DNA of 64,000 bases from Siphlonurus alternatus (lineage: Eukaryota > Arthropoda > Insecta > Ephemeroptera > Siphlonuridae). This document shows positions 34,168-45,300 of this stretch, one piece after another (position 1 is the first letter of the stretch; every line of letters starts with the position of its first letter). The stretch spans positions 33,079,351 to 33,143,350 of the forward strand of contig OX463782.1 of the NCBI GenBank assembly GCA_949825025.1, read 5' to 3'. A program made the position numbers and the translations under genes. The notes beneath the pieces are model-generated. The model was not told the origin of the DNA and made no database searches. It saw only the letters and a list, made by a program, of their open reading frames with translations.

Positions 34168-34965
34168 TTAGGAAGTCATTAGCAAATCTCTTAACGAGTT
34201 GCTCATTGGATCCTGAGGTTCTTCTTTGATGACGGCTCCAGACAAGTGACGCTTGGAGAAGACGATACTCCGCTGCAGTGCATCGTAGCTAAGAGAAGCA
34301 TCGTTTTCAGAAGGATCTATGTTTTCTCCAGTACGATTCACTTCAAATTTAAGAGTACGGTATCCAGGGCACTTTCGAATGCCAGTAGAACTCTGTATTA
34401 GGTTTTGGATTGTGGGAACTGAGAATCCAAAGAACTCGTTTCCTTTTCCTTGAGTTTTAGCTACCTCCATACCCAATGCATTGTTGATATGTCTTAGCAA
34501 TAAGGCGTGACATTGGTCCGTCGAACTGCCCTTGATGGCCGTATCAAGGTCATTGTCGGAGGCAATCTCAAACCTGGAGCACAATAACATTGCAATTAAA
34601 AAAAGGTGACATTCTTTAAATTAAAAAAAAATAACTTTTGGGCTAGATTATACATGAATTTCTTTTTTAAATCTATATTATAACTTTGGTACAAGTTTAT
34701 AAAAGTGTAGTTTTTAATGGGGACCGTAGTAAAAATGTTGTTTTAGATCACAGAAAACAGAACTACATGTTTACATATTTTTATATTATTTGTAGTCTGA
34801 ACAATTAAGTACCTGTAGGCATAATTGCCAACTTACGGTATAAATTAATTAAGCCATAAAAAAAAAAATATTTAGTTTCCCCATTTTAAATGACAAATTC
34901 AAATTCTACTTGTCAAGTAAACTTAGAATTTTTCAGAACTAAATAATGATGAAAGAAAAAACAAA

Positions 34966-35008
<43 letters not shown>

Positions 35009-35204
35009 ATCAAACTTTTGGTGAAATATTAATTAATTCGTAGTTAACTTTTATAATTTTCAAACACAAAATTGATGTGCAAACGAAAGTGAAGATAAAA
35101 AAGAAGATAAAGCATTTTAATTATAAACCATTCATTTTTATCCGTCTAGTACTGTATTTAGCATATTGCTGCAGTAATATATTCAATCATAATTTTATTA
35201 CAAG

Positions 35205-35256
<52 letters not shown>

Positions 35257-38200
35257 CATACTGATAATTTTAATGCTTATGCTTTTGAGGCTGCAGTAAG
35301 AATAATGCTTATTTCAGTTAGATTAGTGTATAGAATATGGTTTGGTTACCAATGGCGGAACTTGTTTTTCAACATTGCTCACAGTGCTCTCTGGGGCTCC
35401 TAATACCCAGTCTGCACACCAGACAGTTAAGTACCGTTTCTTAGCGGGGCACGTATGTTGTTTGCACAACATTCCGCGGTCTTAATCACCCCAGCGGAGT
35501 ATAGCCAGCCGTAAGCTGCCTTTCTCCTACCAACTCTTTCATCTAGTAGCCAGTCACACCCATTCCAAGTCGCAAAAAGTCTGCCGTATTCGGGATTTGA
35601 ACCGGGGACCTCTTGGACGAGAGCCAAGTGTACTAACCACTACACCAAAGAGCATATAGAATATATATGTGACAAGATCTATGTTTGTATTGTGATTGTA
35701 ATTAATTACCCAAATGATCAAATAAATATTTCTAATACCTTGGTACTGATCCTCCGTCGAGAACTTTGCAGGTGTAGACACACTTCTGCTCGGGGTCTTT
35801 GAGACTACCGTAGACTCGGGAGGAGCAGAAGCCGACGGGGAAGATGACGTCTTCGGTGTGGTAGCTGGGACGGTCCGTGACAACCTACAACGTCAGGAAT
35901 TTAAGATCTCTAGAATATGTGTGGGTCTTATGGAAAATACATTCTTTCCTTTTTCCAAATAATAATTTTCAATTTACTTCAAAAATAAATTAATACAATA
36001 AGTCGGGGGGATTGCCAGATAAGAATATTATTAGTTGACAATTCTTGACCATTATAAAACTTTCACCATTATTTTTTGATGGTAGTTTATAATTTTTTAA
36101 AATCATAAATAGCTTTAAAGGAGCCAGAAAAAAGTGTTTTCTTATCATTGTAGGAAATAATTAATATGAATAGTGATAAAATTATAGAATAACATTTAGC
36201 CAGTTCGTTTGTTTTTTGAGTGTAATTCTTTGCTTGAATGCCTCAAAAACGGTGAGTGGAGGGGAACAACTTCGACTTTCATATTTTAATACATAATGTT
36301 GTTGGTACAGAGTTACGTTTCATTGCATCAAAACTACATATTATAAAATACAAACAAAGTCAAAGCCGTTTCCCTACTTTAATGACTTAAGAACAGGGAG
36401 TGGACCCGGTCGTCTTTTTGAGCGGATCCGGATCCGGGTACCCGGATCCGATTTTCTTTATAGCGGTTCCAAAATTTGGGATCTAGATTCCCTTGATAAA
36501 AAAGGGGATCTGAGATCCGGAACCGGATCCCCTTTAAAAAAATGGGGGGATCTGAAAAACGGATCCAGATCCCCTCTTGAAAAAAGCGGGTCCGTTAGAT
36601 CCGGAGCCGGATCCCCTCGTCTAAAAAGGGGATCTGAAGCGGATCCGGGATCCAGATCCGGATCCAGGTCCACTCCCTGCTTAAGAAATATTATTAAACT
36701 TAAAAAAATACAAAGAGGTACACACAAACCCAGGATAAATTTTAGCACCAATAATTTTAGTACCGTATTTAGAACATAAGTGTAATCTATGCTACATTAA
36801 AATATTCTTCAAAAATGTAAAACTTGTGCTATTTACTTAATATATTTGTGATATTGGCAGTAGAGATATAAATACCAACCTCCCCAATACTGTGCACTGT
36901 AAGTCCTCCCAACACAATGGGAAAGACAGGGCGTCCTGTGATATCCAAAGGTATGGGCTGGACAACTTTCTTCTGCTTGTTGGCAGCTTTCTTAGTGGGC
37001 TTCACCGGCATCATCCTCAAACCATCTGAAAGTTAATTATTTTATTAAACACTTCTACTTTCTTAATAATTTCAGCAACTGCAATAAATAAATTAAATAA
37101 AAAAAAAATCATAGTAAAAAATTAAAAAAACGAAAACATAAAAACAAATGAATGGAGTGATGGATGAATGAACAAACAAATAAAGTTAAAACGTGGGCAT
37201 AAGAAAAGAAGAGAAGAAGACAAATAAAGTAAATGAAATGGCTTGTATTAGAGGCTAACAAATGTAGCAATTGGAATCATATCTTATAATTTCTGACCCA
37301 GTATATCTGTGTTGGTCTTAGCCTTCTTAGCTGGCGGCTTCTTGATGGTAGGCAGCAAATCCTGGAGAGTGATTGTCGTGGCTGGAGGACTGGTGCCTGC
37401 CGCTCGTAACTTTGCGTTGCTCAGTTGGTTCTCCATGTCTACAACAGCATTTTTCATGAATAATTTCACAAAGTCTTTTAAAATATTTAATTGCTGTATA
37501 TAATTTAAAGAATGATTTGAAAAAATGTGAATAATTTTAACTTTTCAGAAGAGGATAAATAAAACCAACGAAAGAACATAATTAAAAAAAAAAAAAAAAA
37601 ATCACATACAGTAATTAAAATGAGCATGACTCCAATTTTAAAAATAATTCTAATTTTTGATCTAGGGTCTTTTTATTACTTCATTTGATTAGCAAGGACT
37701 GTTTATGTGGGACTAGAAGACCTACTTATACTTAATACTGCATGTAATGGCAAATTTAAGTTTAAAAATTTTTTTAAAACAATTATAAATTATTGTGCAC
37801 AGTACAGATGGAAACCAGGGCTAATCCTCTATTGAACCGGGTAAAGTCACTCACGACCGTTACAAAAAAAAATTGGATTGTTGAAATTTGTAAACAACAT
37901 GCAAATAACCCCTTTTTAACCAATAGGAAGGCGTTTCAGCAAAAAGGGTTATTTCTAAGCCAATCAGAATTCAGAATTGGGTCTCCATAAGCCAGAAGGG
38001 AGTGACTATACCCCCTACAATAGAGGATTAGCCCTGTTGAAAACCTTCTCTATCATACCAGTAACAGCCTGGAAGTGGTACAGCTTCTTCAATAAAAACC
38101 TTCTCTCTTCCTTAGCAATCATTATTTTTTCCTGTAGTAAGGAAACTTGATCACAAAGGGATGCATTTTCCTAAAACAAAAAAGTAAACAATGACATTTA

Positions 38201-41200
38201 ATGCAGAAAATTTTTTAAAAATAGAAAAGAAAAAAGAAGTATACATGTCTCATATTTATACAGTACCATCATGTAATAGAATTTATAGAATTTATTTATT
38301 ACAATCCTGGTAGCAATATGATAGTTTAGAGACATTCTTTTGGCAAGAAATTTTACCAAGATTCTCAGAGCTTCACGGAGTCTGACGTGGCGCTAGCGTA
38401 GCTTATAAGCAATACATGTGCTACACTAGTAGCACCACACTCAGATCTTTGAAAATCTTGGTCAAATTTCTGACGGAGGAATGGTCTCTGATGACATAGT
38501 AGTTGTAACTTAAAACGAGTACTGTACAGTATTATATATAATAATAATAATATATAATATAATTATATATTATAATATATAATATAAATATAATTTATAT
38601 TATATATTATATTTGTATCGAATTTGATCCTTTTCATGTATTGTTCATAAAGTTATGTAATTTTTGGTTAATGGAATGACTTATAAATTCATACATCTCA
38701 TGTATTCACAACTTGTTGTTTTGAATATATTTATGCTACGAATTTGCTTTGTCATGATTGGTTCTTGCATCTGTACAATAAGCATTCAAATTTTAATTAT
38801 TTACATAAATAGCATGAAATTCACGATATATGGTATCTTATTTGATCTGTAGTGGCAGGATTTACAAACTATTTTGTGATCTGTGATACGTATTTTATAC
38901 TTTGTTGTGCATAGTGATACAAGTTGTTATTTATGTATAATTATGGACGATCGACGTTATGTCTTGAGTTTAATATTATTGACTTGCTTATATTGTATAA
39001 TCAATCGAAAAGCAATAAAGATTATGATTATGATTATGATTATTATGATAAATATAGGCATTATACCAGGTTTCTATACAACATGTCATTTAATTTGTTT
39101 TTGGTGTTGTGTTTGTGACACCCTCATTCATTTGTAAAAACGGTTTGTAACGCAGGAACACAAGCCAAAGTATACTTCCGTACATCTTTAATGAAAACTA
39201 AGTTGAATGGAGTATCGACCTCAAAATTTTTTATAACAGAAATGGATAGAGGATGAAAAGTTATGTTACTCTGATTTTTTTCAGATTTTTTAAGGACCGG
39301 GAAGTATTGCTAAAAAGTTTTGGCGAGGTCGGTTTCGAATCCACGTTCCTTTTTGGTCCTATCTTTTATTAACGATTATTGTCACCGGAAGTTCCGCCAT
39401 CTTTCTTTTATGCGCCGCCATCTTCTTTTCATACGCAATACATACGAGTGACAAGAACAAGCACTATTAGGAAAGCAGTGATCAGCACATTAAAATATGT
39501 TTATTTAATAAAATGAATCACTTTAAACACTTTCTCATGTATTTATTCATCCATCATCCTTGCAAACATTGAAAAACATTTAAATATGAGTGGTAAATAG
39601 TTGTACGCTGTTTTGACTCACTAGTCAAAATGGCTGCTCATGACCGCAATTCATTTGTTTTTTCTGCTGAAAAGTGTAAAGTTGTTTTTTGACGATTTGG
39701 CAACATTGTTATCCCATCCAGTTAAGCTACGAGCAGCATTGCCGAATTGTGCAGTTTTTATGAAGGCTTGTATCTCAAAAAGTAAATGATAATCTATAAT
39801 TATTATTTCATCATAATTCTATTTAAAATAATGATTGTTTTTTAAGCTAAAATTTGAATCCATTATTCAGTACCATTACGGAGATTGAAATTTGCATTTG
39901 ATAACATGCGTTTTTTATTTCTCAATTTAAAAAATAATGGCACTGAATTTAGGTGTATTTTATTGCATGAGAATTTTTATTTATTTTTTCTCTATGCAAT
40001 GCTGAAAAAATTGGAGTGATTTACCATTTCCTAAGACCAGTGACAATAATCCTTAAGAGAGGCGGCAAGAGGCGGCACTTTTTCTGCACTTTCAATTATT
40101 TTTAAAAAATACTGTAGTTGCCGGGCTCTAAAAAATCTGAAAAAAATTAGAGTAGCATGACTTTGCACCCTCTATCCATTTCTGCAATAAAAAAAATGAG
40201 GTCGGTACTCCATTAAACGATGACGGGGCAGAGTGTACACAGTACTGACTACATTTTTATAATCCCAAGCCCAGATATCAGCTTCCTGCTGCCCCCACCA
40301 CTCCAGAAATCAAGCCAAAGTCGGAGCATGGAGACCGACTTCTTCTCAATGTCGGTGACGTCACTGCACATAGAGGCAAAAGTGGAGGGAGGGAAAGTGT
40401 CTGAGATCAGGCCGAGGAATAGAAGAACGTAGACTTTTACTGGTCTTGATCTGCATTGAATTTAACAGAAGGGATAACATAAAAAGCTAAGGGAGATTTT
40501 TTTTTAATGAGACCGAAACTTCTTAAGAAAAAAAGAAATTTTGAATACATAATGTATGCTGTATACTGTACAGCAAACAGTGGTGTAGGTAAGGAGGGGG
40601 CCTCTTCCCTCTCAACCTTATTGCAATATATACAATGTATACAGTACCCAAATATATTTTATATTAAATTTTATATTTTGCATAACATCCTGTACTAAGA
40701 AAATGAAAATGCATGGACCTCCTAGACTTTATTTCAAGCACAGGCGCGGATCCAGCAAAAAAATTCTTCGTGGGGGGGGGGGGGGGACATGTCTATATTG
40801 CCCATGTTAAATCCAACGTTTGGGGGGAGGGACTGCAGCTTCCCCCCCCCCCCTGGATCTGCGCCTGTATAAGCATAATAAAATATATTTGCTTAACTTT
40901 TTGGGGAAAACTGCACAACTAATGAGCTTTATATATGCATACTCCATTGAGCTCTACACAAGGCTGTGTAGAGCTCAATGGCATACTCAAAATAAAAATT
41001 GATCATAATCATATATCATATCATATCCTCATATGTTGAGGATTTTCTGACAGACAGGGTACAGAGGGTAAAGTTAGGAGAAACAATGTCGGGGGAAGAA
41101 AAGGTAACGTCAGGAGTTCCGCAAGGCAGCGTACTGGGGCCTATTTTGTTCATTATTTTTATTGAAGATATTGGAACAGGAATTAAATAAAAAATGAGAC

Positions 41201-42271
41201 TGTTTGCAGATGATAGTGTTATATATAAAATAATTAAGGACAAAGACGACACGAAAATATTTCAGGAGGATCTGAATATAGTAGGTAAATGGGTAAAGGA
41301 AAATAAAATGCATCTTAATGTTGATAAATGTAGCACAGTCAAATTTAGTAGGAAAAGAGCAGGAAGCACAGCGATATATAAAATGGACGGAGCTGAACTT
41401 AAAGAGGAAAAGAAATATAAATATTTAGGGGTGGTAATGCAATGTAAGCTTAACTGGAATGACCAAATTGCATACATCACAAATAAAGGAAGAAGAAATC
41501 TGGAGTTTGTAATGAGAAATTTGAAAGGAACGGGGAGGGAAATCAGGGAAAAAGCGTACAAAACACTTATCCGACCAATGTTAGAATATGGATGCAACGT
41601 TTGGGACCCAGCATATAGGACGAAGGGAAAGAAGGAACTGGAAAAGATACAGAGAAGAGCGGCCAGAAGAGTGACTGGCAAAATGGGAAGCTGGAAACTG
41701 GTGAGTGACGGAAGGGAAATTCATAAGGAAAGGGAGAGTGTCACACAAATGATTGGAGAACTGGGATGGAGCTCACTGGAGGAAAGGAGGAGGCAAATTA
41801 GATTGACAACAATGTACAAAATTACAAGGAATGCCAAGGGTTGGGACGAGATGAGTGGAAAAGTGGACAGGGGAAGATATTTGGGGAGAAGGGACCATGA
41901 ATGGAAGCTCGAGTATCAGGGAAGCAACAATGATGTGGGAAAGTATTCTTTTATCAGGAGGACGGCGAGAGAGTGGAATCTGCTGGGGTCTGCGGAGGTG
42001 GGCGTGGACAGGATTGAGAAGTTCAAGGAGCTGGTGACCTCAAGACCTCAAGCAGGACACAAACTGTGAGCCATAGTGGTGTGACCACAACTGCCGCAGT
42101 ATAAACTAAATTTTTATCTTTTTATCTTTTTATCATACTTACAAAAACCATATCCTTTATTAGTCGTTTCATTCGCACATATTTCTTCTTGTATTTAGCA
42201 TTTGCCGAAGGATCAATAGTTGTATTATAATCTAAGAAGCTGTTAGAAGGTGAAAAAGATGCATAATCCAT
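34168..42271 (-). CDS. TBRG1: TBRG1-like nuclear protein with FYRN and FYRC domains
   Basis: TBRG1 (NIAM) is a nuclear growth regulator; in vertebrates it acts with p19ARF and p53. Exons (minus): 42271-42143, 38170-38059, 37438-37298, 37025-36880, 35884-35739, 34573-34168. All joins are in phase and give 359 aa (human 411). The N-terminus has KYKKKYVRMKRLIKDMVF followed by a short coiled coil (LLQEKIMIAKEERRFLLKKL), then a Lys/Pro-rich linker. FYRN spans about residues 155-228 (VHSIGEVVTDRPSYH, FPVGFCSSRVYGSLKDPEQK) and FYRC about 230-312 (EFFGFSVPTIQNLIQS, ENDASLSYDALQRSI). The tail contains a VIKEEPQD sumoylation-like motif. Intron 1 is 4 kb and holds nested foldback elements and a LINE. 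Intron 2 contains a hAT-like element 14 nt from the exon 2 donor. Domain order fits TBRG1 and not KMT2-type proteins. Very likely correct. Confidence 0.93.
34962..35010. repeat. AAAT microsatellite in TBRG1 intron 5
   Basis: About twelve tandem AAAT units. Confidence 0.95.
35210..35252. repeat. Poly-A tract of about 43 bp
   Basis: Uninterrupted A run. It lies about 90 bp from the SINE and on the opposite sense, so it is not obviously its tail. Confidence 0.95.
35342..35653 (-). mobile_element. tRNA-derived SINE in TBRG1 intron 5
   Basis: On the minus strand the head (35653-35592) reads as a tRNA-like promoter. An A-box segment TGGTGTAGTGGTTAGTACA is followed by an arm CTTGG-CTCTCGT-CCAAG (a CTC, tRNA-Glu-like anticodon loop), then the B box GGTTCAAATCCC. 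The sequence downstream does not close an acceptor stem, so it is not a functional tRNA. A body of about 190 bp and a tail shared with 15575-15622 follow. Confidence 0.8.
36391..36680. mobile_element. TTAA-flanked foldback element packed with GGATCC repeats
   Basis: TTAA at 36387-36390 and 36681-36684 flank ends GAACAGGGAGTGGACC and GGTCCACTCCCTGC. The interior is a run of degenerate units built on GGATCC and GATCCGG with spacers such as CCCCTTTAAAAAAATG. Long frames here encode only repeats of Asp-Pro, Arg and Ser and are artefacts. Lies in TBRG1 intron 4. Confidence 0.9.
37816..38036. mobile_element. hAT-like foldback element next to the TBRG1 exon 2 donor
   Basis: Ends CAGGGCTAATCCTCTATTG and its exact complement. 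Flanking octamers ATGGAAAC and TTGAAAAC agree at six of eight positions, the target-duplication size of hAT elements. The outer flank stops 14 nt from the splice donor of exon 2. Confidence 0.7.
38350..38472. repeat. Weak foldback in TBRG1 intron 1
   Basis: AGAAATTTTACCAAGATT pairs imperfectly with AATCTTGGTCAAATTTCT across about 85 bp. Confidence 0.45.
38520..38615. repeat. AT-only palindromic tract
   Basis: Nearly pure TATA/AATA repeats able to form cruciforms. No other content seen. Confidence 0.8.
39208..40212. mobile_element. Family A foldback MITE split by a second TTAA element
   Basis: Outer ends TGGAGTATCGACCTCAAAAT and GAGGTCGGTACTCCA with TTAA on the right (TGAA on the left). The left half stops at 39372 and resumes at 40053, with a 680-bp insert between. 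The halves match the uninterrupted copy at 16049-16353. Confidence 0.9.
39373..40052. mobile_element. Nested 680-bp TTAA-flanked element
   Basis: TTAA occurs at both insertion edges (39369-39372, 40053-40056). Ends CGATTATTGTCACCGG and CCAGTGACAATAATCC form a 16-bp imperfect inverted repeat. The interior is AT-rich with CGCCATCTT repeats and no recognisable coding frame. It is a non-autonomous element that looks piggyBac-like by target choice. Confidence 0.8.
40741..40867. mobile_element. 127-bp hAT-like MITE
   Basis: Ends CAGGCGCGGATCCAG and CTGGATCTGCGCCTG, the CAGGGGCGGATCCAG-type hAT terminus, with poly-G and poly-C in the arms. Flanking octamers TTCAAGCA and TATAAGCA agree at six of eight. 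Confidence 0.8.
40937..40988. repeat. 36-bp perfect hairpin flanked by 8-bp direct repeats
   Basis: GCATACTC, then CATTGAGCTCTACACA, loop AGGC, its exact complement, then GCATACTC again. The direct repeats look like a target duplication around an inserted hairpin. Confidence 0.9.
41035..42140 (+). mobile_element. 5'-truncated non-LTR retrotransposon with one nonsense codon, in TBRG1 intron 1
   Basis: The plus strand encodes the end of a LINE reverse transcriptase. EDFLTDRVQRVKL and GVPQGSVLGPILFIIFI lie at 41040-41170, then FADDSVIY (the catalytic box) and a long thumb and C-terminal region with CNVWDPAY, KIQRRAARRVTG and FIRRTAREWNLL, to the stop at 42069. A TAA at 41188-41190 sits in the same frame between GTGIK and KMRLFADD, so a single base change splits an otherwise open frame of about 340 codons. 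The 3' end shows three or so copies of a TTTTTATC-like repeat, a CR1/L2-style simple tail. The 5' end is truncated at about 41035. It is non-functional alone, but recent. Confidence 0.88.
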
Positions 42272-42388
42272 GTTAATTACAAAAACAGAGTGCAAATTAC
42301 AGGAAAATTAACTTTTGTGGTCACAGCTGTTATTTTGTGCAGCTGTTTTTGTGTTTTGGCGGCGTCGCCGTTTTTTGTTTCATCAGCG
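42272..42388. promoter_or_regulatory. Very short bidirectional promoter between TBRG1 and NAE1
   Basis: Only 117 bp separate the TBRG1 ATG (minus) and the NAE1 ATG (plus). The half nearest NAE1 has a GGCGTCGCCG decamer that recurs at the NAE1 start codon, and a CAGCTG E-box. The upstream NAE1 frame stays open for about 33 codons but has no in-frame ATG, so the ATG at 42389 is the likely start. Unless either gene has an upstream noncoding exon, the two transcripts must start within or across this gap. Confidence 0.6.
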
Positions 42389-45300
42389 ATGGCGTCGCCG
42401 GCTCCAAAATCTCCAGAACAATCAGAGAAAAATAAGAAATATGATCGCCAAATAAGGTTTGTGAACTTCTAATTACATTTCATAAACTTTTTGTTTATAA
42501 GTTAATGTCAGTGTCACATATTTATAGCTATAACTTTCTTTGACTCCTGGAAATGCATGATGAACCATGACCTCACCCATGGTATAAATATGGACCTCAC
42601 CCTTTTTTAGTGCATCAGATTCATACTTTTTTTCTTTATTTATTTACAGGTTATGGGGAGAACATGGTCAAGCAGGTTTTGACTCTAGTCACGTATGTTT
42701 GGTCAATGCTACAGCCTTAGGCACTGAAATACTCAAATCTCTGGTATTACCTGGTATCGGAGCTTTTACTATCGTTGATGGGGCGACTGTCACAGAACTG
42801 GACATCGAGGCAAAGTAATAAGAAGCCTGCTACATTCCTATGTAATTTTTTTGCCCAAATTCTATAAATATACTTCAATGCTTTTGTAATTTCAGCTTCT
42901 TTCTTGATCCTGAGTCACTTGGTAAGCCAAGAGCGGAAGTTGCAACACGTATGCTTCTTGAATTAAATGCAGATGTCAGAGGAGATTTTGTAGATGAAAG
43001 TGTAGAGCAACTTTTAAACAATAGCCCTGACTTCTTTGAAAATTTTACTGTTGTTTATGCTGTGTCTCTACCTGAAAGGTAAATAAAATAATTTTTTTTC
43101 ATTCACATCATGAACTTATTTTATTATTATTATTTTTTTTTTAAAGGTCATTGCTTCCTCTTGCTCGAAAACTGTGGGTCCTTGGCATTCCGTTGATTGT
43201 TTGTCGAAGCTATGGAATGGTTGGCAGTATTCGCATCCAGGTGCCTGAGCACGTTGTGGTGGAGACGCACCCCGAGCACCCCCTACCTGACTTGTGGCTC
43301 GACCGTCCCTTCCCTGCTCTCGTAGCCCTGGCAGACGCCACACGTCTAGAGACAATGGAACTACGAGACCACGCCCACGTGCCATATGTTCTGTTGCTCT
43401 ACAAGGCTCTCAGAGAATTTGAAAAGCGTCATGCTGGATCTTACCCTACGTCAAGAGCTGAGAAAATGGAACTCAGGGAAATTTTACGCTCGGGTATGAT
43501 TTTTTAATGTTTTCTCAAAATTAAATGAAATTTTGGATTTTTCATCCCCAACACTACACACATGATAATATCAACCCTCTTATGGAATAATGAGTTAGCT
43601 GCCTACTATGAGTTTGTGTGCAATAATTAGCTGTCTTCTATATCAGTGCAACAATGAGCTTTGATAGATCATTTCAGTATAAAGTTCATTGTTGCACTCA
43701 CCTGATATAGCTCATTATTGCACATGAGATCAAGGTAGACGGGCAACTTATTATTGTGGATGAGGAACGGTATATGACTAATAATGCAGTATTCTTAATA
43801 ACAAAAAAAATATATATAAAAAGCTGTATTTATGTTCTATGTCTAATTTACTACCTACACTTTTTGTGTTTATTAAGGTAGAGATAGAGATAATACGCCC
43901 AATGTTAATAAAAATCCCATTCATGAAAATTATGAAAAAAATAAATAAAATGTTCTCCTGTACATACCTTATCAGTAGCTAAAATATCAGGTATACAAAA
44001 ACAAGCTAGTTTTCGAGTTATTAATTTTTAAATTTTACTAATTTAACATGGAAGTTCCATTTCTCCATGTTAAATTAGTCAACCTTAAAAATTCATAACT
44101 CAAAAACTTTTTTTATACCTGATATTTTAGCTACTGATAGGGGGTGTAGAGGAGAACATTTTAAAAAAATTTTCAGAATTTTCGTGTGAGGGATTTTTTT
44201 TTTTAACATTGGTGGCGTTACCTTACTCTTAAGATAGAGATAACTCAATCAATGTTAATAAAAATCCCATTCATGAAAATTATGAAAAAAATTTAGAATG
44301 TTCTCCTTTACATTCCTTATCAGTAGGTAAAATATCAAAAACGAGCTAAAGGAATGGGATTTTTATTAACATTGGGCGTGTTGTCTCTACCTTAAATAAA
44401 TATTATAAAAGCTGTATTGTTGAAAAACCTGATCCAGGACAGAAATTGCCTGAGAATAGGTTAAAATCAGCAAAATGTATTAGTAAAATTGTTAAGCTCT
44501 TGTTTAGCATGCAAAAACCAACAAAATAAAATTCTGAAAGTAAATCGTTCTAATACATCGTCGTTGTAGCGCTCTTTTGACCAATCTAGCTTTATAAGTT
44601 ATGACTTTTTGACCAATCTAAAATTATAAGTTTTGACCTTTTGACCAATCTTTAAAAATTTTGGCAGGGACAAATGTCCAAAATCTCAAAAGTTACAACT
44701 TTTTTTTTATTGCGCCATTCGAAAGAGCGTAAAATTTGCCACAAGATGGCACCACTCGTACAAGAAATTAAGAAAATAATTGATTGGACAAAAGGTCATA
44801 ACTTATAAAAATAGATTGGTCAGAAGGTCAAAACTTATAATTTTAGATTGGTCAAAAAGTCAAAACTTATAAAGCTAGATTGGTCAAAAGAGCGCTACAA
44901 CGACGACATATTGATTCAATGTAAAATATTGTCTTCTTCTTTTCTTATACCCACGTATTGGTTATTAAACCATTATACTTCTAGCAAGCCAATAGAGAAA
45001 AGACTCTCTTCTCTCTACATGTTGCCAGGCAACAAGTCAAGTTCTGTAGTTAATGCAGAGCATCTAAACATTGTAATCTAAAATATTTAAATTTCTAAAA
45101 TATTGTAATTGTATGTTTTAAAACATTTTTTTTTATCCATGTGCTGAATATTTCTGTAAATTCAATTTCTACTAGTACAGTATTTAACAGTATGACTTTA
45201 ACTTTAGGTATCTTGCGAGATGAACATGGTGACCCAATGGAAGAGGAAAACTTTGAAGAGGCAATTCGAGCTGTCAACGCAGAAGTCCAGCCTTCTAGAA

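Noticed and set aside
35592..35653. tRNA-Glu gene
   Set aside because: A and B boxes and a CTC anticodon loop are present, but the acceptor stem does not close and a SINE body follows.
36458..36751. 97-codon frame rich in Asp-Pro and Arg-Ser repeats
   Set aside because: Translation of the GGATCC repeat element; the repeats are at the DNA level and inside a TTAA transposon.
42290..42388. 33-residue N-terminal extension of NAE1 with a signal-like hydrophobic stretch
   Set aside because: No ATG in the extension, and NAE1 is cytosolic/nuclear; the ATG at 42389 fits the family.
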